Source of the DNA: Streptomyces tibetensis
Lineage (GTDB): Bacteria; Actinomycetota; Actinomycetes; Streptomycetales; Streptomycetaceae
Assembly: GCF_007655005.1 (NCBI RefSeq)
Contig: NZ_SZVW01000001.1
Span: 496,001-560,000, forward strand
Direction: 5' to 3'
Length of the DNA: 64,000 nucleotides
Below the pieces are notes generated by a model that saw nothing but the letters and a program-made list of their open reading frames with translations, searched no databases and was not told the DNA's origin. Position 1 is the stretch's first letter. The number at the start of each line of letters is the position of its first letter. This document shows, piece after piece, positions 1 through 8,641 of the stretch. The translations under genes were made by a program, and so were the position numbers.

Positions 1-551
1 CCACGCTCGCCGCGGCCGACGCGGTGGCCTGGCTCGCCCACGCGGCCCTGGTGCTGTTCTGGCTGGGGCTCGCGCTCTACTGCTTCGCCCTGTTCCGCTT
101 CCAGCCCCGGCAGGTGGAGGAGGGGCGCGGGGACCACTGGCTCGCGGCCGGCGCCCTCGCCGCCTCCGCGCTGGCCGGGGCGAAACTCCTCGGCGCCGAC
201 AGCGCGCGCCTGTACCTGTGGAACGAGGAGAACTTCGACACCCTGCGCACGACGACCGTCACGCTGCTCGTGCTCGCGCTGATCGCCTGCGTGGCCCTGC
301 TCCTCGCCGAGCTCTTCTGGCCCCGGCACCACTACGACGTACGGCGCTGGGCGACCGTGTTCGCAGCGGCCGTCACGGCGGCGGCCACCCTCGCGGTCGC
401 CGCCGCCCTCGACGTCCCCTGGCTCGACGTCGCCGGGGAGGTGCTGCTGTGGATCGCGGTGGCCGCCTGGCTCGGGTGCACCGCCTGGGCTCTCGCCTCC
501 GCCCGGGCCGCCGCGCGGCGCTCCCGGGTCAGGTCCAGAGCACGGCGATGA
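1..551 (+). CDS. TDT/SLAC1-type transporter (tellurite resistance / C4-dicarboxylate family), 3' end only
   Basis: The reading frame is already open at base 3, so the true start lies to the left of the window. The visible part is strongly hydrophobic, with about four membrane segments (roughly residues 4-25, 45-60, 75-95 and 110-155 of the visible part) and a basic Arg-rich cytoplasmic tail. The stretch with FRFQPRQVEEGRGDHW followed by a small-residue helix is what I associate with the last third of actinobacterial tellurite resistance/C4-dicarboxylate transporter (TDT, SLAC1-like) proteins. Substrate cannot be told. The 3' end overlaps the convergent gene at 529-882 by 23 bp. Family call is from memory of the family, moderate confidence; the membrane nature is clear. 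Confidence 0.6.
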   Translation, partial: TLAAADAVAWLAHAALVLFWLGLALYCFALFRFQPRQVEEGRGDHWLAAGALAASALAGAKLLGADSARLYLWNEENFDTLRTTTVTLLVLALIACVALLLAELFWPRHHYDVRRWATVFAAAVTAAATLAVAAALDVPWLDVAGEVLLWIAVAAWLGCTAWALASARAAARRSRVRSRARR

Positions 552-882
552 AGATGTTCGCCGTGGTCAGCAGACCGACCAGGCCGAAGAGGTTCTTGTC
601 CACCTTCTCGTCGTCCCGCTTCACATAGACCAGGCCGAGGATCACGATCAGCAGGGCCAGCTTCACGCCGATCTTGATGTTGTTCACGGTCTGGTCGTCG
701 GCCTGGTTGAGGCCGACCAGGATCACACCGGTGACCAGCATCGTGAGCGCGCCGTGCAGCATCGCGGGCGTGAAGCGGGCGGTACCCTCGCCCATCGCCT
801 TCATCTGGGTGAGGAAGCCGCCCAGGAGCGAGGCGATGCCGATGATGTGGAGGCCGACGAAGAGGTGGATGAGTACGTCCAT
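529..882 (-). CDS. small four-helix integral membrane protein, function unknown
   Basis: The product is 117 residues, with about four predicted membrane helices covering nearly all of it (around 5-25, 40-60, 70-87 and 97-115) and a short charged loop with VKRDDEKVDK. No catalytic motif is visible. It overlaps the convergent transporter gene tail to tail. I recognise it only as a conserved Streptomyces integral membrane protein type and assign no function. The ATG at 882 is the only sensible start because the protein begins directly with the first helix. Confidence 0.75.
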   Translation of the reverse strand: MDVLIHLFVGLHIIGIASLLGGFLTQMKAMGEGTARFTPAMLHGALTMLVTGVILVGLNQADDQTVNNIKIGVKLALLIVILGLVYVKRDDEKVDKNLFGLVGLLTTANIFIAVLWT

Positions 883-1303
883 GAGGCCGGAGCCTAATCA
901 GGGGCTCCGAGGCCACCCGACACCGGCCCAGGGATGCATCAATGCACCCCATAGCACCCGATCACGGTCACTCGCTCACTATTCGACGCATCGGTCATCA
1001 CGCTGAGTGAAGTAGACGGCGCCAGGGCGGGGTCGTGGTCGCATACGGTCACCGCCGGTCCTCTCCCGACACTTCCGCACACCCACCACCGGCCCGCCAC
1101 GGTGACGCTTAGCGTCCTCCACCAGGTGCCCGGCTCCCCACCGCCGCCCGGGCCAGGGGCGGCAGTCGGACACCACCGCCGAAAAGTCCGGCGTCGGTCC
1201 GCTCCCCCTGTGCGGGCCGTCGCCGGACGCGCAGGCCGCCCGTCCGCTCCCCCCGGCGGCCGCACGCACCCCTAGGCGGTCGAGGAAAGGACGTGGCCTC
1301 CAG
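883..1303. other. gene-free divergent intergenic region with a TGCAT palindrome
   Basis: These 421 bp separate the divergent genes at 882 and 1304. I see no credible ORF. It holds the palindrome TGCAT-CA-ATGCA at 935-946, just upstream of the leftward gene, and a purine-rich GAGGAAAGG at about 1280-1289 before the rightward gene. Because cell-wall hydrolase genes in Streptomyces can carry a c-di-AMP (ydaO) riboswitch, I looked for its conserved core here and did not find it. Confidence 0.6.
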
Positions 1304-2362
1304 GTGGCAGCGCACCGAAAGCCCCGACAGCGCGCAATGGGTGGTGGCAAGGCCCGTACGGCCGCCACGATCGCCCTCGCGGGCGCGGCGACGGCGACGG
1401 GCTTCGACGGAACCGGACACGCCGAACCCCAGCTCACCCCCGGCCAGGTCAAGGCCAAGGTGGACCGGCTGTACCAGGAGGCGGAGGCCGCCACCGAGAA
1501 GTACAACGGCGCGAAGGAGAAGGCCGACGCGGCCGGGCAGCGGCTGAAGGACCTCCAGGACCAGGCGGCCCGCAAGGAGGAGCGGCTCAACTCCGCCCGC
1601 GACGCCCTGGGTTCGGTGGCCGCCGCGCAGTACCGCGCCGGCGGTCTCGACCCGGCGGTGCAGCTCGCCCTGTCCGACGATCCCGGCCGGTACCTCGACA
1701 ACGCCGAGTTCGTCGAGCGGGCCGGCACCCGGCAGAACGCCGCCGTCGCGGGCGTGCGCAAGCAGCTCCGGGAGATCGAGCAACTGCGCGGCGCCGCCCA
1801 CATCGAGCTGACCTCCCTGAAATCACGGCAGACGGAGCTGAAGCGGCACAAGAAGACGATCACCGGCAAGCTGGGCTCGGCACGGCAGCTGCTGTCCCGG
1901 CTCGACGCGCAGGAACGTTCCCGGCTGGGCGTGTCGCAGGACCGCGCCTCGCGCGCCACGAGCGTCCGGGACACTCTCGCGGCCCCAGGCTCCGCCTCGT
2001 CCCAGGCACCCGGCTCCCGTGCGGCCGCGGCCGTCTCCTACGCCCACCAGAAGCTCGGCAGCCCCTATGTCTGGGGCGCCACCGGCCCGAACGCCTTCGA
2101 CTGCTCGGGCCTCATCCAGGCCGCGTACCGCGCGGCGGGCGTCTCCCTGCCCCGCACGACGTACTCCCAGATCGCCGTCGGCCGCCGCGTCTCCCGCTCC
2201 GAACTCCTCCCCGGCGACCTGGTCTTCTTCTACGCCGGCATCAGCCATGTCGGCATCTACGTGGGCAACGGCCGGATGATCCACGCCCCCAACCCGTCCG
2301 CACCGGTCCGCGTCGCACCACTGGACGAGATGCCGTTCGCGGGGGCGACGCGGGTGGTGTGA
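1304..2362 (+). CDS. secreted NlpC/P60 peptidoglycan endopeptidase with coiled-coil N-domain
   Basis: The protein has 352 residues: a basic N-terminus and short hydrophobic stretch (about 16-34) serving as an export signal, a long Lys/Glu/Gln-rich coiled coil (about 45-215), a short linker, and a C-terminal NlpC/P60 domain (about 238-352). The catalytic triad is visible: Cys267 in NAFDCSGL, His315 in ISHVGIYVG and His327 in RMIHAPN. Such enzymes cut D-Glu-diaminopimelate bonds of the stem peptide; the coiled coil usually controls access to the active site. The GTG at 1304 is chosen because it puts the signal at the N-terminus; GAGGAAAGG lies about 15 bp upstream, a rather long spacing, so the start is not certain. 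Confidence 0.9.
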   Translation: MAAHRKPRQRAMGGGKARTAATIALAGAATATGFDGTGHAEPQLTPGQVKAKVDRLYQEAEAATEKYNGAKEKADAAGQRLKDLQDQAARKEERLNSARDALGSVAAAQYRAGGLDPAVQLALSDDPGRYLDNAEFVERAGTRQNAAVAGVRKQLREIEQLRGAAHIELTSLKSRQTELKRHKKTITGKLGSARQLLSRLDAQERSRLGVSQDRASRATSVRDTLAAPGSASSQAPGSRAAAAVSYAHQKLGSPYVWGATGPNAFDCSGLIQAAYRAAGVSLPRTTYSQIAVGRRVSRSELLPGDLVFFYAGISHVGIYVGNGRMIHAPNPSAPVRVAPLDEMPFAGATRVV

Positions 2363-2371
2363 GCGCCGAGG

Positions 2372-3112
2372 TCAGACCAGCCGTCGAGCCGTCGCCCAGC
2401 GGGTCAGCTCGTGCCGGTTGGACAGCTGGAGCTTGCGCAGCACCGCCGAGACGTGCGACTCGACCGTCTTCACCGAGATGTACAGCTGCTTGGCGATCTC
2501 CTTGTACGCGTAGCCCCGCGCGATGAGCCGCAGCACCTCGCGCTCGCGCTGGGTCAGGCGGTCCAGGTCCTCGTCGACCGGCGGTGCGTCCGTGGAGGCG
2601 AAGGCGTCCAGGACGAACCCGGCCAGCCGGGGGGAGAAGACCGCGTCGCCCTCCTGGACGCGGAAGATGGAGTTCACCAGGTCCGCGCCGGTGATCGTCT
2701 TGGTGACGTAGCCGCGGGCGCCGCCGCGGATCACCCCGATCACGTCCTCCGCCGCGTCCGACACGGACAGCGCGAGGAAGCGGACCGGCTGCTCGGTGTC
2801 GCCCATCAACGGGGCGCATCGCCGCAGCACTTCGACGCCGCCCCCGCCCGGCAGGTGCACGTCGAGGAGGACCACCTCGGGGCGGGTCGCGGTGATGACC
2901 GTGACGGCCTGGTCGACGTCCGCGGCCTCACCGACGACCTCGACACCGGTCTGCCCGGTCTGTCCGATCTCCGCCTGGACGCCGGTGCGGAACATGCGGT
3001 GGTCGTCGACTAGGACCACGCGAACATGACGCCCCGGGCCGCCGCCCTCCTGCGCGGGCCCCGCCACCTCCGCCGATCCCGCCGTACCGTTCGCCTCGGT
3101 CGGGTCGCTCAT
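2372..3112 (-). CDS. LuxR/NarL-family response regulator
   Basis: The protein has 246 residues. A receiver domain spans about 28-150, with acidic DD at 36-37, phospho-acceptor Asp84 in LLDVHLPG, the switch Ser/Thr region near 116 and Lys138 in YVTKTI. The LuxR-type helix-turn-helix (about 186-230) contains LTQREREVLRLIARG and KTVESHVSAVLRKL. A flexible Gly/Pro-rich leader of 28 residues precedes the receiver. Its ATG overlaps the stop of the upstream kinase in an ATGA arrangement (3109-3112), so translation is coupled and the two form one two-component system. Targets are unknown; the divergent PspC/LiaF-like gene is the natural first candidate. Confidence 0.93.
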   Translation of the reverse strand: MSDPTEANGTAGSAEVAGPAQEGGGPGRHVRVVLVDDHRMFRTGVQAEIGQTGQTGVEVVGEAADVDQAVTVITATRPEVVLLDVHLPGGGGVEVLRRCAPLMGDTEQPVRFLALSVSDAAEDVIGVIRGGARGYVTKTITGADLVNSIFRVQEGDAVFSPRLAGFVLDAFASTDAPPVDEDLDRLTQREREVLRLIARGYAYKEIAKQLYISVKTVESHVSAVLRKLQLSNRHELTRWATARRLV

Positions 3113-4401
3113 GACGTCTTCTCCGCCCTCTCCATCTCCAACTCGACCTCCGTGCCGCCGTCCGGCACCGCGCGCAACCGCGCCGTGCCGCCGTTGCGCT
3201 CCATGCGGCCGATGATCGATTCTCTGACACCCATCCGGTCGGCGGGTATCGAATCGAGGTCGAAGCCGGGGCCGCGGTCCCGGACGGACACGAAGACCGT
3301 CTTCCCCTCAACCTCGGCGAAGACCTGCACGGCGCCGCCCTCGCCACCGTACTTGGCGGCGTTCACCATTGCTTCCCTCGCGGCCTGCATCTGTGCGGCG
3401 ATCCCCTCGTCGAGCGGGCAGTCACCCACGACCACGACCTCGATGGGCACGCCGTGCTTGTCCTCCACCTCGGCCGCGTTGCGCCGGACGGCGTCGGCGA
3501 GGGTGGTGGGCTCGTCGGCCTCGTCCTTGCCCGTGCCTTCGGGCTTGTAGAGCCAGGTGCGCAGGTCCCGTTCCTGGGCGCGGGCCAGGCGGCGGACCTC
3601 GCCGGCGTTCTCCGCGTTGCGCTGGATCAGGGTCAGGGTGTGCAGGACCGAGTCGTGCACATGGGCGGCGACCTCCGCACGCTCCTGGGCGCGGATGCGC
3701 ATCAGGCGTTCCTCGGAGAGGTCCTGGGTCATGCGCACCAGATACGGCCCGGCGAGCAGCGTTATCCCGACGAGGACCGCGAGGGCCGCCTGCAGGACGG
3801 AACCGAGGTGTGCCGTGGAGCCCTGGAGGACGAAGACGCCGGAGACGCCCGCCGCCACCAGCAGCACCCCGCCCACCGAGCGCAGCAGCGTGACCGTGCG
3901 CCGACGGCGTCCGACCTCGGCCCAGCGGGCCCGGCGGGCGTTGTCCGCCTGCCGCCAGACCAGGGCGACGCCCGCGCCGACGAGCACGGTCGGCCAGAGG
4001 TAGGCCCGGGCCCCTCCGCTGAGGTTCACGTTGCCCACGAAGACCATGGCCACCACGACCATGAGGAGCAGGGCCACGATCTGGCCCTTGTCGGGTCTGC
4101 GCGCGACGCGTCTGCGGCGGCCGTCGGGCGATGTCTCCGCGGTCACCGGCGACGGAGGCTTCTGCGCCTCGACCCCGCCGACGCCGAGCGGGACGAAGAA
4201 CCAGAACGCGGCGTACAGCAGCGCGCCGAGACCGTCGGCCATGAACAGGCCGACGAAGACGAGCCGTACCCAGATCACGGGCAGCCCGAGATGCCCGGCG
4301 AGGCCGCGCGCCACGCCCCCGAGCCAGCGTCCGTCACTGCTGCGGTAGAGCTTGCGCGGCGGCCGCGGTTCGGCGAGTGGCGCTGCTGCGGCTTCCGACA
4401 T
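3109..4401 (-). CDS. PspC-domain sensor histidine kinase (HisKA_3 type)
   Basis: The protein has 430 residues with the ATG at 4401. A PspC domain is at about 15-72 (RKLYRSSDGRWLGGVARGLA, then a hydrophobic helix ending FWFFVPLG). About four more membrane helices follow (107-123, 133-150, 175-193, 203-222). The HisKA_3 dimerisation domain has the phosphorylatable His249 in HVHDSVLHTL, and the ATPase domain has an N-box with MVNAAKY and a G-box with RDRGPGFD. There is no large extracellular domain, so the signal is probably sensed in or at the membrane, as in envelope-stress kinases of the LiaS type. A GTG at 4416 is an alternative start. It is followed by the response regulator with a 4-bp overlap. 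Confidence 0.9.
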   Translation of the reverse strand: MSEAAAAPLAEPRPPRKLYRSSDGRWLGGVARGLAGHLGLPVIWVRLVFVGLFMADGLGALLYAAFWFFVPLGVGGVEAQKPPSPVTAETSPDGRRRRVARRPDKGQIVALLLMVVVAMVFVGNVNLSGGARAYLWPTVLVGAGVALVWRQADNARRARWAEVGRRRRTVTLLRSVGGVLLVAAGVSGVFVLQGSTAHLGSVLQAALAVLVGITLLAGPYLVRMTQDLSEERLMRIRAQERAEVAAHVHDSVLHTLTLIQRNAENAGEVRRLARAQERDLRTWLYKPEGTGKDEADEPTTLADAVRRNAAEVEDKHGVPIEVVVVGDCPLDEGIAAQMQAAREAMVNAAKYGGEGGAVQVFAEVEGKTVFVSVRDRGPGFDLDSIPADRMGVRESIIGRMERNGGTARLRAVPDGGTEVELEMERAEKTS

Positions 4402-4578
4402 GCCATTGATGGTCACACGTGCGGGAGGCCGGAGCATCAGGGTCTGCCCCTGAGGCTCCCCTGATCTCCACGGGCCGCCCCTCGAACGCCTCCCGAGCCG
4501 CCTCTCAGGGCCGATATCAGGGTCCGGCCAGGGTCGTTCCGGCTCCCGCCGGGCCGCCGCGCCCGTCACCATGGACCC

Positions 4579-6030
4579 ATGACCGATCACGAGCACGCCG
4601 CGACGGGTCCGGGACCCGGCTCCGGCCCACGCCCCGCCCCGGGCGCAGGGCCGCAGGATGCCGCGCCCGCCGCGGGCTCCGCACCCGGGCGCGCGGACGC
4701 GGCAGGACAGGAAGGAGCACCCGGTACGGCCGCCCCCGCCGAGGAAGCCGTCCCGCCCGGGCCGCCCCACGCGTTCCGCCGCGACCGCCGTCACAAGGCC
4801 CTGGCCGGCGTCTGCGCCGGGCTCGGGCGGCAGTGCGACATGGACCCGGTGATCTTCCGCATCACCCTCGCCGTGCTCTCCGCCACGGGCGGCCTGGGTC
4901 TCATCTTCTACGGCTTCGCCTGGCTCTTCGTCCCGTACGACGAGGAGGAGAACGAGGTCCGCAAGCTGCTCACCGGCCGCGTCGACGGCCAGGCCCTGGC
5001 GGCCGTGCTGTTCGCGCTGGTCGGCTGCGGGGTGTTCCTGACCATGCTGAACAACGGCGGGGTGCTGACCTTCGCCGTCGTCCTGTCCCTCGTCCTCGCG
5101 GGTGCCGGGTACTGGTCGCGCCAGCGCACCGCCCCCAGCCCCGATCCCCTGGCCGCCCAGGCCGTCGCCGACGCCCCGCCGGAGCCCCAGGCGCCGCCGG
5201 TGTTCCTCACCACCCCCTCCTGGTGGCGCGACCCGATCGTCAAGGACGGCACCCACATCGGCGGCACGGGCTATCTGTGGGGCCCGCGCGACACCCGCGA
5301 CCTGGACGCCGCCGCAGCCGTCAACATCGGCCTCGGCGTCCGGCCCCGCGCCCGTGCGGAGATACCCGCCGAGCGCCCCCGGCCGCCCCGGCCACGCGGC
5401 CCCCGCTGGATCGGCGGCTGGATCTTCCTGCTGGCCCTGCTCGCCGGAGCTCTGGGCACGAGCCTCACCTGGGACGGGCATCCGCTCGGCACCAGCCTGC
5501 AGACGGGCCTGTCCTGTGCGCTCGCCGTTCTCGGCCTGGGCATAGCCGTCAGCGCCTTCCTGGGCCGGACCGGCGCGGGATCGATCTTCCTGGCGATCAT
5601 CACGGCCGGTCTGCTGGCCGGCGCGGCGGCTCTGCCCAGAAGCGTCGACACGCACTGGGTGCGCACCACCTGGCAGCCCGCCACCGTGGCGGACGTACGC
5701 CAGCGCTACGACCTGGGCACCGGCGTCGGCACCCTGGACCTGAGCAGGCTGGACGTGTCCGGGAAGCAGACGGTGACGACGCGGGCGGAGATCGGCATGG
5801 GCAAGGTCAGGGTGCTGGTGCCCGACGACGTGACCGTGCGGCTGAACGTGGAGGTGGGCGTCGGTGACCTCCAGTTGCCGGGCGACGACCCGAAGGACGT
5901 GGACGTGCAGCCGGGACGGCACAAGGAGATCACCCTCTCCCCCGCCGGGGGCGTAGGGAAGTCCGGCACCATCGATCTGGACCTCCAGGTCGGCATGGGA
6001 CAGGCGGAGGTGACCCGTGCTGCGTCATGA
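4579..6030 (+). CDS. PspC-domain membrane protein with LiaF-like C-terminal domain
   Basis: The protein has 483 residues. After a Pro/Gly/Ala-rich cytoplasmic leader, a PspC domain lies at about 68-128 (FRRDRRHKALAGVCAGLG ... YGFAWLFVPYDEEENEV). Two to three further membrane segments follow, then two more around 278-345, and the C-terminal 110 residues are repeats of GxGxxDLxxL and VGVGDLQLPG type, as in the soluble beta domain of LiaF and similar wall-stress proteins. It is divergent from, and shares a 177-bp promoter region with, the PspC sensor kinase. By analogy with LiaFSR it may be a regulator or target of that kinase; this is inference. The next gene begins inside its 3' end. Confidence 0.85.
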   Translation: MTDHEHAATGPGPGSGPRPAPGAGPQDAAPAAGSAPGRADAAGQEGAPGTAAPAEEAVPPGPPHAFRRDRRHKALAGVCAGLGRQCDMDPVIFRITLAVLSATGGLGLIFYGFAWLFVPYDEEENEVRKLLTGRVDGQALAAVLFALVGCGVFLTMLNNGGVLTFAVVLSLVLAGAGYWSRQRTAPSPDPLAAQAVADAPPEPQAPPVFLTTPSWWRDPIVKDGTHIGGTGYLWGPRDTRDLDAAAAVNIGLGVRPRARAEIPAERPRPPRPRGPRWIGGWIFLLALLAGALGTSLTWDGHPLGTSLQTGLSCALAVLGLGIAVSAFLGRTGAGSIFLAIITAGLLAGAAALPRSVDTHWVRTTWQPATVADVRQRYDLGTGVGTLDLSRLDVSGKQTVTTRAEIGMGKVRVLVPDDVTVRLNVEVGVGDLQLPGDDPKDVDVQPGRHKEITLSPAGGVGKSGTIDLDLQVGMGQAEVTRAAS

Positions 6031-6247
6031 GGTTCAACCCGGGAAGCTGGTGGCCGGCACCGTCCTCGTGCTGGCGGGTGTCCTCTACGCCGGTGACGCG
6101 GGCGGTGCCTGGCAGACCCCGTGGTTCGTGGCGATCCCCCTCGTCACGGGCGGGCTGTGCCTGGCGGGGGCGGTGGCACTCCTGACGGGCCTGGTGCGCC
6201 GGCGCCGTCAGGGAGGCCGTGCGGGCGCGGACCCGGTCCGACGGTGA
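6017..6247 (+). CDS. small two-helix membrane protein
   Basis: The product is 76 residues, with two hydrophobic helices (about 11-27 and 35-62) and an Arg-rich tail. The GTG start at 6017 lies 14 bp inside the end of the PspC/LiaF-like gene, so it is translationally coupled to it and very probably works with it. No domain is recognised. Confidence 0.7.
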   Translation: MLRHEVQPGKLVAGTVLVLAGVLYAGDAGGAWQTPWFVAIPLVTGGLCLAGAVALLTGLVRRRRQGGRAGADPVRR

Positions 6248-6255
6248 GCGGCTCC

Positions 6256-6795
6256 CTACTGGTAACCGCCGCCGCGGTGCCGTCGTCGTGACCGCAGCGC
6301 GGCGTCGAGGGAGAGCAGGGGCGCACCCGCCAGGATCAGCGGGGTCCAGGCCATGAGGTAGGCGAGGTCGTTGCCGTAGTAGTACGGGTCGGAGGCCCAG
6401 CTCACGGTCAGCCACAGACTGAGGGAGATCAGCGCACCGCCGAGAGCGGCCAGACGGGCGAGCAGGCCGAGCAGGGTGCCGATACCGACGGCGAGTTCTC
6501 CGAAGGCGATGGCGTAGCCGAATCCGACGGGGCTCTTGAGGGAGAGGTCGACCAGGGCGGGAATGGCGGAGGAATCGCGTACGGCACGCATCATGTCGCC
6601 GATCGACCCGGTACCGGAGTCCCTCATGAAGGCGCTGTCGGTGAGTTTGTCCAGGCCGGCATAGATGAAGGTGACGCCGAGGAAGATGCGCAGCGGCAGG
6701 AGGGCGTAGCGGGTGGCGTTGTCGCGCCAGCCTCCCCCGTTGCCGAAGTGGGGGGTGTGCGTGTCCGTTCGCATACTGTGCGTCATCGCTGCCAT
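6256..6795 (-). CDS. DoxX-family membrane protein
   Basis: The protein has 179 residues and four membrane helices: about 29-52 (LLPLRIFLGVTFIYAGLDKL), 87-110, 112-130 and 143-165. The N-terminal R-x-FLGV-x-FIYAGLDKL pattern and the SPVGFGYAIAFGELAVGIG pattern in helix two are typical of DoxX proteins, a family of small quinone-linked or redox-stress membrane proteins. In-frame Met codons at 6795, 6786 and 6774 are all possible starts. It is transcribed leftwards, tail to tail with the 76-residue membrane protein. Confidence 0.88.
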   Translation of the reverse strand: MAAMTHSMRTDTHTPHFGNGGGWRDNATRYALLPLRIFLGVTFIYAGLDKLTDSAFMRDSGTGSIGDMMRAVRDSSAIPALVDLSLKSPVGFGYAIAFGELAVGIGTLLGLLARLAALGGALISLSLWLTVSWASDPYYYGNDLAYLMAWTPLILAGAPLLSLDAALRSRRRHRGGGYQ

Positions 6796-6929
6796 CCGCC
6801 TCTCGCCCGCCGTGCCGAGACCCCCTCAAGAGACGATACGTACGGCGAACGGACCGCGCTCAATCATGGGCGAACTGTTCAGGTCGTCCTGCCGGGGGCG
6901 GGGTGCCACAGGGGCGTGGGCGACGGCAC

Positions 6930-8339
6930 TCACTCCGTCACGTCGACCGCGTACCGGTTCGTCTCCACCCCCGCCGCGGTGACCACCTGCACCTCCACCC
7001 GTCCCGGTTCCACGTCCGCCGGCACCGGCACGGTCAGCAGCGTGTCCGTGGGGTTGCGAAACCCGCCGGGCACCGGCACCAACGGCACGTGGACGTGCAC
7101 CGCCCCCACGCGCACGACCATCCGGGCCAGCCGGTCGGCCCCCTGCGCCCCCGGCGGCACGAACCCCGCGCCGCGGATCTCGATGTCGTCCCCGGTGCGG
7201 ATCGGCCCGTCCAGGTCACCGGCCTCCCGGGACCGGACCACGGAGAGGATGACAGGCCGGCCGCCCTCCGCGTACTTGCCGGCCAGATACGTCGCGCCCG
7301 ACACCAGCACCACGACCGCCGGCCCCCACGGCAGATCCGGCAGCTGCTCCGGGTGCCTGGCCAGCCGTACCGCCGCGAAGACCAGGGCGACCGCGCTGAT
7401 CGCGACGTACTGGATGTCGGCGAAGGTGCCCCGCCCCGCGTCGTCGGTCAGCAGGTCGGCGGCCCGTGGCCGGTCGGCACGCACCTTCTGCAGCCGTTGG
7501 CCCAGCACCCGCAGCCCGACCACCCGCCGCACGAGCACGGCGATCCCGCAGACCACGGCGAGCACGGTCACGAGCCCGGCGCCGCGGGCGATGTCCAGCC
7601 CGGAGAGCAGCGTGTCCCGCTCCCGGTGCCGGGAGGCGGCGGCCAGCCGGCCCGCGAGGACGAGCACCGAGTAGGCCACGAAGAGCACCCACGCCGCGGC
7701 GACCGTACGGGACGTGGACAGCCGGTTGTCCTCACCGATCAGGGGCGCCAACACCCCGCCCTTCGCCCGGTGGAACCAGGACGCGGCGGTCAGGGACAAG
7801 GCCGTCACCAGCGCGGCGGCCAGTGCGGCCGTACGCGCCGCAGTCCAGCCCGCACCGACCGCGGTGAGGGCCTGCCCGAGCAGCAACAGCACCACGGCGG
7901 CCCCCACCACCCCCGCCGTGCGCCGCCACAGGCCGGTCAGCCAGGCCTGCCCCTCGGCCCGCCCCCGCTCGGCGACCTGCTCGGCGGACTGGGCCAGTTC
8001 CTCCGAGATCCACTGGCGGGAGGCCGACGCGGAGTGGGCCACCGCGGCCGGCAGTCCGAGCCCGGCGGCGAACTCGTCCCGTCGGCGCAGGAACGCGGCC
8101 ACGGCCCGCCGGTGTCCCTCTCGCGCCCCGTGCGGGCAGTCCCCGCAGGCGCACCCGCCCTGGTGTGCGCCGCCGGACCCGACCGGGTGACCCCCGCCGT
8201 GGCCGCCCGAGTACTTCTCGGCGCGGGCGCCCGCGTCCCCGCCGCCCTGCCTCGCCTCCCGCACCGCCACGCCCGACGCCCGCCTTCCCGCGAACCAACC
8301 ACCGCCGGCCTTCCGGATGCCGGAAACACCGCTGTACAA
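6930..8339 (-). CDS. multi-pass membrane protein with Cys-rich N-terminus and beta-rich C-domain
   Basis: Up to 469 residues if the TTG at 8339 is used; GTG codons near 8270 give a shorter form and no ribosome site decides between them. The N-terminus is Gly-rich and holds Cys63-x-Cys65-x2-Cys68 (GGCACGDCPHG), a possible metal-binding knuckle. About six hydrophobic segments follow between 140 and 345. The last 110 residues read like an IPT/TIG-type or other Ig-like beta domain (SGDDIEIRGAGFVPPG-like turn, then alternating Val-rich strands, ending TNRYAVDVTE). I do not recognise the family. It is a single gene, 134 bp downstream of the DoxX gene start. Confidence 0.65.
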   Translation of the reverse strand: MYSGVSGIRKAGGGWFAGRRASGVAVREARQGGGDAGARAEKYSGGHGGGHPVGSGGAHQGGCACGDCPHGAREGHRRAVAAFLRRRDEFAAGLGLPAAVAHSASASRQWISEELAQSAEQVAERGRAEGQAWLTGLWRRTAGVVGAAVVLLLLGQALTAVGAGWTAARTAALAAALVTALSLTAASWFHRAKGGVLAPLIGEDNRLSTSRTVAAAWVLFVAYSVLVLAGRLAAASRHRERDTLLSGLDIARGAGLVTVLAVVCGIAVLVRRVVGLRVLGQRLQKVRADRPRAADLLTDDAGRGTFADIQYVAISAVALVFAAVRLARHPEQLPDLPWGPAVVVLVSGATYLAGKYAEGGRPVILSVVRSREAGDLDGPIRTGDDIEIRGAGFVPPGAQGADRLARMVVRVGAVHVHVPLVPVPGGFRNPTDTLLTVPVPADVEPGRVEVQVVTAAGVETNRYAVDVTE

Positions 8340-8641
8340 CTGCCCTGCGCCGACTGCGAATTGTGCCCTACACCACCCGGTTCACGTCCGCTCGGTCTGG
8401 TCAACACGGGTGAAGTTCGGCGCGCCCTGTTGACCCGGCCGAGAGGGTTCCCCCAGGGCGCAGATCATCCAGCGTGACGGCACCCTGGATCCTCGACGGC
8501 GACGTGGGTTCTGTCGGCGCCGTCCAAGAGGGCATCTCATGTGGTTGACTCGGCATTCTGTGGGTCATGGTGGGGCCGAGAGCGGGCCTGCGTGGTGAAG
8601 TTGGGGACTGACAACTTCGCCGGCAGGGAGCGTTTCTTCCG
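8340..8641. other. gene-free region upstream of the histone-fold gene
   Basis: These 302 bp lie between the leftward membrane-protein gene and the rightward histone-fold gene. No convincing ORF is present on either strand. A weak promoter candidate has TTGACT at 8545-8550 and a poor -10 near 8566-8571. An inverted repeat sits at 8594-8621, and CAGGGAG at 8624-8630 is the likely ribosome binding site. Base composition by eye is less GC-rich than in the neighbours. Confidence 0.5.
8594..8621. promoter_or_regulatory. inverted repeat / stem-loop just before the histone-fold gene
   Basis: GAAGTTG (8597-8603) and CAACTTC (8612-8618) are perfect 7-bp arms around an 8-bp spacer. Extending outwards gives 10-bp arms, GGTGAAGTTG and CAACTTCGCC, with one position that would be a G-U pair in RNA. 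It ends 3 bp before the ribosome binding site, so it could be an operator for a repressor or an RNA hairpin controlling translation. Confidence 0.5.

Noticed and set aside
1009-1303. c-di-AMP (ydaO) riboswitch before the NlpC/P60 gene
   Set aside because: Expected for some Streptomyces wall hydrolases, but the conserved riboswitch core was not found here.
8401-8590. Remnant of an insertion sequence upstream of the histone-fold gene
   Set aside because: The leftward frames look somewhat like fragments of a coding sequence, but there are no terminal repeats, target duplications or DDE motifs.
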